A stretch of 64,000 nt of DNA from Pirellulimonas nuda (GTDB lineage Bacteria; Planctomycetota; Planctomycetia; Pirellulales; Lacipirellulaceae), in assembly GCF_007750855.1 (NCBI RefSeq), contig NZ_CP036291.1:992001-1056000 (forward strand), read 5' to 3'. The notes beneath the pieces are model-generated. The model did not search any database and was not told the origin of the DNA. It saw only the letters and a list, made by a program, of their open reading frames with translations. The position numbers and the translations under genes are program-made. Numbering within the stretch: the stretch's first letter is position 1; each line of letters begins with the position of its first letter. This document shows, one piece after another, positions 60,165 through 64,000 of this stretch.

Positions 60165-61787
60165 TCACTGGGAAGCTAGTCCAGCTTCCTCCAGCTCTAG
60201 CAATCGCCGGTAGCCGGAAACGACGCGTTTGGAGGCGACGGTTTCTAGGTTCTCTGCTAGCACGATCGCCCGGCAGGTCCGCAGCAGCCGACGCAGCTTC
60301 GCCTCGCGGCGTTCGGCGTCGAGGGCCTCATCCGCGGCCCGGTCGACGTTCTTGCTGGCCTTCTGGAAGACCCGATACGCGCCCATCGCTCGCACTTCGT
60401 CGGCGAAGGCGTCTGCGCCGCTTCCCAGCAGGTCGGTGAGCACCGCGGGGTAGGTGTCGTTCAGCTCCGGCCAGCGCCTCAGCACGGCCGAGCTGAGCGT
60501 TTGGTGCGCCTCGGTGTAGAGCCCCAAGGCCAGGCCCACCTTGGTTTCCTCGGTCCGGATGCGCTTCTTTGCCAGACGGAGCTCGTCGCGTAGCTGCTCG
60601 ATGTCGGTCTCTTCCGACAGGCCGACCAGCGGCGGGAGCCGCTCGAGCACCGCCCGCTGATCGGGCCGCCCCAACTCGGCCAGCTCCGCGAGCGTGCCGG
60701 TCATGGCCCGCAGCGGCTGGACGGCGGGGAGGTCTTCTTGCTCTGGTTGCGTGGGGGGTCCTTCTTTGGCCGCACCGCGTCCGTCGAACAGGCCGCCGAA
60801 GATGCTTCCCACGGTACTGGGGGAGCCGTCGGACGGGTCTGGCTCTTCCTCGGCCAGCCCCTTTCCGACCTTGCTGTACTCCCACAGCAGGGCGTCGCTG
60901 GTGCGTACGGGGACGTCGATCGTGTCGCTGGCGATCATGGCGTAGGCGTGCGCCTCGGCCAGCGAGACCCGGCCGTCGGCGTCGTAGTCGGCGTCTTCGA
61001 CGGGGCCGCCGAGGCGGTCCTCGCCGGCCAGCGCCGCCCAGAAGAAGCTGCTGTACTCTTGGTAGTCTGCCTCGTCGACGTCCGCCGAGCAGCCCGCCGA
61101 AGCGCGGCTGTGCAGCTGCGAGAAGAACCCGCAGCGGGGCCGCGACGCCAGCCCGAGGGACGGGTCGCCGCCGTTGAAGATGGCGTGGGCGAAGCCGCCG
61201 GAGTGGCACTGCACCATCACCAGGGTCACCTCGACGCCGGGCCGGAACTCGTCTAGCAGGGAGGTGAATTCGGCCTGGGAGAGGTCCTGCTCGTTCCACA
61301 TCGCCAGCGTGGTGTTGTGGGGGCGCTGCTCGTCGTACGACTCGCCCCCGTGGCCCGTGTAGTAGAGGACCAGCCGGTCCCCCGACCGGAGCCTGGCGGC
61401 CAGCGACCCGAGCTCCTTGCGCAGGTTGTCGCACGTCGCCGCGGCCCGGACGCCCGCCACGGCGTGGTCGCGGTAGCGGATGTCGGACGCATCGGACTCG
61501 CCGAACAGCTCCGCGATGATCTTCACCGCGGCGTGGGTGTCGTCGTCCGCTGCGCGGTATTGCAGGTCGCGGTCGGGCCGCTTGCCGTCGGCAAACAAGA
61601 TGCGGTGCGCCGGCTCATCGGGCCTGGTCTTGGCCAGCACCCGCTGGAAGAACTGCACGTTCTTCTCCAGCGACACCTGATTGCCGTACGGCGCGTAGCC
61701 GCCGCCAACGGTGAGGAAATAGTCTTTCGCCTCGGACCGGCCGCAGGCGAGCAGCAGCAGACAGGCGATCGGGTAGCGGAGCGGCAT
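60165..61787 (-). CDS. Caspase-like (clan CD) protein with EF-hand loop
   Basis: 540 residues. Signal peptide with possible lipobox-like Cys ('MPLRYPIACLLLLACGRSEA'). The clan CD dyad is visible: His146 in 'RLVLYYTGHGGESYDE' and Cys194 in 'VTLVMVQCHSGGFAHAIF', as in C13/C14 peptidases. A canonical EF-hand loop DYDADGRVSLAE lies at 267-278. Residues about 300-540 are low-complexity then helical, Glu/Arg-rich. Probably a secreted or periplasmic Ca-dependent peptidase; specificity unknown. The start at 61787 was chosen at the signal peptide, as longer readings translate the adjacent palindrome. Confidence 0.78.
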   Translation of the reverse strand: MPLRYPIACLLLLACGRSEAKDYFLTVGGGYAPYGNQVSLEKNVQFFQRVLAKTRPDEPAHRILFADGKRPDRDLQYRAADDDTHAAVKIIAELFGESDASDIRYRDHAVAGVRAAATCDNLRKELGSLAARLRSGDRLVLYYTGHGGESYDEQRPHNTTLAMWNEQDLSQAEFTSLLDEFRPGVEVTLVMVQCHSGGFAHAIFNGGDPSLGLASRPRCGFFSQLHSRASAGCSADVDEADYQEYSSFFWAALAGEDRLGGPVEDADYDADGRVSLAEAHAYAMIASDTIDVPVRTSDALLWEYSKVGKGLAEEEPDPSDGSPSTVGSIFGGLFDGRGAAKEGPPTQPEQEDLPAVQPLRAMTGTLAELAELGRPDQRAVLERLPPLVGLSEETDIEQLRDELRLAKKRIRTEETKVGLALGLYTEAHQTLSSAVLRRWPELNDTYPAVLTDLLGSGADAFADEVRAMGAYRVFQKASKNVDRAADEALDAERREAKLRRLLRTCRAIVLAENLETVASKRVVSGYRRLLELEEAGLASQ

Positions 61788-61860
61788 CGGTTGGCAGCAG
61801 CGGGGTAAGGGTCGCGTATATCGCCTACCAGCATACCCTGCCTCGAGCGGCAACAAGAAA

Positions 61861-62064
61861 CCGCCAAGACGCCACGAGCGCCAAGACGCGCCAAAAAAGT
61901 CAGGACAAGCGGCGAGACCCGCGTACAAATTCGCGAAACTGCGATTGCAGTCCGAGCGTACCTCCAGATCGACAGGCATCCTTTCTTCCCGGTCCAATCT
62001 CATCGACCGGTCCGTTGCTAGTCGGATTTCTTGGCTCGTCTTGGCGCTCGTGGCGACTTGGCGG
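61861..62064. repeat. Palindrome between the caspase-like and ketosynthase-like genes
   Basis: Left arm 61861-61901 and right arm 62025-62064 are reverse complements over about 40 nt with four or five differences (core CGCCACGAGCGCCAAGACG). The arm consists of near-tandem units CCGCCAAGACG-CCACGAG-CGCCAAGACG. About 123 nt lie between the arms, with no gene seen. It ends 18 bp from the ketosynthase stop. Confidence 0.85.
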
Positions 62065-62082
62065 CTCCCGTCTGTCCGTCCA

Positions 62083-63408
62083 TCAAACGGGCGCGGCGCC
62101 GATGCAGACGGCGGCCACTTGGCCCTGGGGGGTGCTGCTGATCTTGAGCGCCGTGCAGCCGGCGGGTTGGTCGTCCGTGGTCACGGGGCGGACCGGGCAG
62201 TCGGGGTCGGGCGTTTCGTAGTTGAGCACGCGTGGCAACCGATCGGCGCCGAACGCCAACAGGCTGGCGATCAGCTCGACCACGCCGCTCGCGGCGCCGA
62301 CGTTCCCCTGGTAGCTCTTGATCGCGATCAGCGGGGGCTGTGAAGCCGGGTCGCCGAACACCCGGGCGATGCCCTGCGCCTCGAAGCGGTCCGACAGCGG
62401 GCCGGAGAGCCCGTGCGAGTTGATGTGGCCCACCTGGCCGGGGTCGAGGCCGGCGTCGGAGAGCGCGGCCCGGCAGGCGTTGGCGATGGCTTGATCGATA
62501 TTGGCGCCCATCGTCTTTCCCGTCGCTTGGCTCGAGCCGAAGCCCAGCACCTCGCCCAGCACCCGGGCGCCCCGTGCGCGGGCCGACTCCAGCGACTCGA
62601 GCACCAGCATCGCCGACGATTCTCCCAGCACCGCCCCGCAGCGGTCGCGGTCGAACGGGCGGCTGACGGCGTGGGGGTCGTCTCCCTCGTGGGCGACCTC
62701 TTCGCTCTGCCAGGCGTGGATCGCCTGCATGGGCATCACGCGGGTGCCGGTGGCGCCCGCCACGATCATGTCTGCATGGCCGCGGGCGATGGTGCGCATC
62801 GCCTCGCCGATGGCCATCAGGCCGGAGCTCTCCCGCATGGTGAGCGAGTTGTTCGGCCCGCGCAGGTCGTTGTAGATGGCAATGTGGCTGGCCGGCATGT
62901 TGGGCAGGTACTTCAGCATCCACAGGGGCTGCATCTCATCGAGCCCCTCCTCGCCCCAACGGCTGAAGTTGACGGCCTCGCCTTCGAGGATCTTCACGAT
63001 GCCGGCCAGGTAGTCTTCGGGCAGCGTCATCATGTAGTCGCTGCCCAGCACCACGCCGGCCCGTTCCGGGTCGGGGTAGTTCTCGGCGAAGCCCGCGTCG
63101 GCCAGCGCGTGCTGGGCGGCCGCCACGGCCATCTGTGTCTCGCGGCACATCAGCTTCAGGCCCTTGCGGATGGCCTTCTTCTTGGCGCCCTCGAGGGGCC
63201 CAAAGTCGTCGATCTCCCCGGTGAACTGCGGCGCGGCCGCGACGAACGGGTAGGGCGCCTTCTCGGCGATCGTCCCGGCGGTGCGGGTCACCACGCTTTG
63301 GCCCGCGGCCAGCGCATCGGCGAGCGCTTGGGGTGTGGAACCGAGGGGCGAGATCTGCCCGAACCCGGTGACAACGACACGGCGGGCGTTTTGCGAAGGA
63401 TTGCTCAT
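62083..63408 (-). CDS. Beta-ketoacyl synthase homologue without catalytic Cys (chain-length-factor-like)
   Basis: 441 residues with the thiolase fold: 'RRVVVTGFGQISPLGSTPQA' at the N-terminus, 'IYNDLRGPNNSLTMRESSGL' in the place of the active-site loop, 'FDRDRCGAVLGESSAMLVLE', 'VGHINSHGLSGPLSDRFEAQ' and 'IAIKSYQGNVGAASGVVELI'. Aligned with FabF, the nucleophile Cys is Glu193, the first His is kept (His332) and the second His is Asn369. It therefore should not condense acyl chains. It may act as a chain-length factor, decarboxylase-like subunit or scaffold. No ACP or other fatty-acid gene is in view. Confidence 0.82.
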   Translation of the reverse strand: MSNPSQNARRVVVTGFGQISPLGSTPQALADALAAGQSVVTRTAGTIAEKAPYPFVAAAPQFTGEIDDFGPLEGAKKKAIRKGLKLMCRETQMAVAAAQHALADAGFAENYPDPERAGVVLGSDYMMTLPEDYLAGIVKILEGEAVNFSRWGEEGLDEMQPLWMLKYLPNMPASHIAIYNDLRGPNNSLTMRESSGLMAIGEAMRTIARGHADMIVAGATGTRVMPMQAIHAWQSEEVAHEGDDPHAVSRPFDRDRCGAVLGESSAMLVLESLESARARGARVLGEVLGFGSSQATGKTMGANIDQAIANACRAALSDAGLDPGQVGHINSHGLSGPLSDRFEAQGIARVFGDPASQPPLIAIKSYQGNVGAASGVVELIASLLAFGADRLPRVLNYETPDPDCPVRPVTTDDQPAGCTALKISSTPQGQVAAVCIGAAPV

Positions 63409-63482
63409 GCTCGGACAAGTTTAGCAGCCCCCCGAGCGGCGGACGATAGTCCGCCGATCCGCCGGCGCGAGGGGGCGATTAT

Positions 63483-63545
63483 CTCCAGAGCGTGCTTGGC
63501 TGGATCCGAAGCGCACTGGGCGGTCTATCGACCGCCGCTCTGGAG
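63483..63545. terminator. Hairpin downstream of the edge gene, upstream of the ketosynthase-like gene
   Basis: Perfect 10-bp outer arms CTCCAGAGCG (63483-63492) and CGCTCTGGAG (63536-63545) enclose a second hairpin GCGGTC-TATC-GACCGC (63520-63535). It lies 13 bp past the stop of the minus-strand gene at the edge. No T-run, so termination is only likely. A further hairpin GCGGAC-GATA-GTCCGC is at 63438-63453. Confidence 0.5.
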
Positions 63546-63558
63546 GGGATTGAGTGCG

Positions 63559-64000
63559 TTAGTAGCGGCCCATGTACCCGCCCGGCGTGCGGGCCGCGGT
63601 CGACGCCCCGCCGGTCGACGAGGCGGCCGGCGTGGTCATCCCCTTGGCCTCGACAAACAGCAGGCCGTCTGCCCGTGGGGGTGCGTCGACCCCCGGGATC
63701 ATACTCAGAAAGTTCCGGCTGGTGTCGGGCGCCGGGGTAGCCACCACCCCCATGCTCAGCAGCAGCACCTGGCCGGCCGGCCAGCGGAAACGCTCGTGCA
63801 TGCTGGCCATGGTCATCTGCGGCACCTCGATCTTCATCCGCTGGTTGGCGCCGGCGGGGGAGGGGATGTCCATGTCAACGCTGTTCATCTTCTCGATCTG
63901 CAGCAGCCGGATCTTGATCACCGCGTCGGCCGACGACAGGTCGTGCCCCATCAGCGGGCTGAACTCTAGCGTGATCCCTTCTTCGATCTGCCCCATCTCC
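63559..64000 (-). CDS. Conserved planctomycete protein, C-terminal part (N-terminus beyond window)
   Basis: About 146 residues are visible and the frame stays open to the right edge, so the true start is outside. Recognisable blocks: 'GITLEFSPLMGHDLSSADAV', 'RMKIEVPQMTMASMHERFRW' and 'PAGQVLLLSMGVVATPAPD'. I associate this pattern with long planctomycete proteins of unknown function that have an exported, beta-rich C-terminal region. The last 25 residues are Gly/Ala/Thr-rich. An ATG at 63996 is in frame but is unlikely to be the start. Confidence 0.6.
   Translation of the reverse strand, partial: EMGQIEEGITLEFSPLMGHDLSSADAVIKIRLLQIEKMNSVDMDIPSPAGANQRMKIEVPQMTMASMHERFRWPAGQVLLLSMGVVATPAPDTSRNFLSMIPGVDAPPRADGLLFVEAKGMTTPAASSTGGASTAARTPGGYMGRY

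Noticed and set aside
61788-62003. N-terminal extension of the caspase-like gene
   Set aside because: The extension runs through the left arm of the palindrome and has no similarity. The signal peptide begins at 61787.
62413-63969. 518-codon plus-strand frame opposite the ketosynthase-like gene
   Set aside because: Shadow of the minus-strand gene; the translation is Gly/His/Val-rich without motifs.
1-64000. tRNA, rRNA or riboswitch genes
   Set aside because: No cloverleaf with the T-loop consensus, no rRNA segment and no known riboswitch core was seen by eye. In particular no glycine riboswitch is recognisable before gcvT; a covariance-model scan would be needed to exclude small RNAs.

Overview
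The window reads as chromosomal DNA of a planctomycete, most likely of the Pirellulales and possibly the Lacipirellulaceae (inference). It is GC-rich. It encodes a PEP-CTERM protein, an iduronate-sulfatase-like enzyme, a DUF1573 protein, an FHA protein, a CAP-domain protein, membrane proteins with the planctomycete 'RFSLKHL' signature and several Lys/Ala/Pro-rich tails. I see no rRNA, tRNA, CRISPR array, transposase or phage gene.

Layout. 1-5 kb: end of a DUF1573 gene, hicB-hicA, prolyl-tRNA synthetase, a YhaM-like exoribonuclease and a DUF433/PIN-like toxin-antitoxin pair. 5-13.6 kb: RNase R, then the glycine cleavage set gcvT-gcvH-gcvPA-gcvPB and a lipoate ligase that could lipoylate GcvH. 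13.9-20 kb: FHA protein, small conserved proteins, TPR lipoprotein, CAP-domain secreted protein, and a translationally coupled AdoMet-decarboxylase-like plus SET-domain pair. 20-36 kb: a GT4 glycosyltransferase coupled to a GH63-like hydrolase, M24 peptidase, uvrB, DUF2231 protein, quinone reductase, HhH and winged-helix proteins, GT1 glycosyltransferase, DJ-1/PfpI protein, PEP-CTERM metzincin, sulfatase. 35.4-37.4 kb: back-to-back DUF1778/GNAT toxin-antitoxin and DUF6932/coiled-coil pairs plus an orphan. 37.6-46.6 kb: sucA-sucB-(GxxExxY)-lpdA on the minus strand, a FitA/VapC pair and a pyruvate-decarboxylase-like enzyme. 46.8-50.3 kb: Ppx/GppA, mtnA, yebC. 50.4-58.9 kb: nusA-infB-rbfA, then a degenerate HhH-GPD protein and a large TPR protein. 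59-64 kb: a CmoB-like methyltransferase, a caspase-like protein with an EF-hand, a ketosynthase homologue lacking the catalytic Cys and one His, and the C-terminal part of a conserved planctomycete protein.

The most striking non-genic signal is a set of long imperfect palindromes at gene junctions, with 13-40 nt arms and several unrelated sequence families. They lie between most genes of the two lipoate-dependent operons (gcv and suc). One family brackets the GxxExxY nuclease-like gene with about 50-nt inverted arms, like a small cargo unit. One palindrome is read in frame inside the catalytic region of RNase R. A separate intergenic element with TTTTGTCC/GGACAAAA ends occurs twice, in opposite orientations, at 16924-17150 and 31737-31910.

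GcvH and SucB both carry a lipoyl lysine, and LpdA can serve both systems as E3, so the two operons and the lipoate ligase form one functional group. Five toxin-antitoxin or toxin-antitoxin-like pairs lie within 45 kb.
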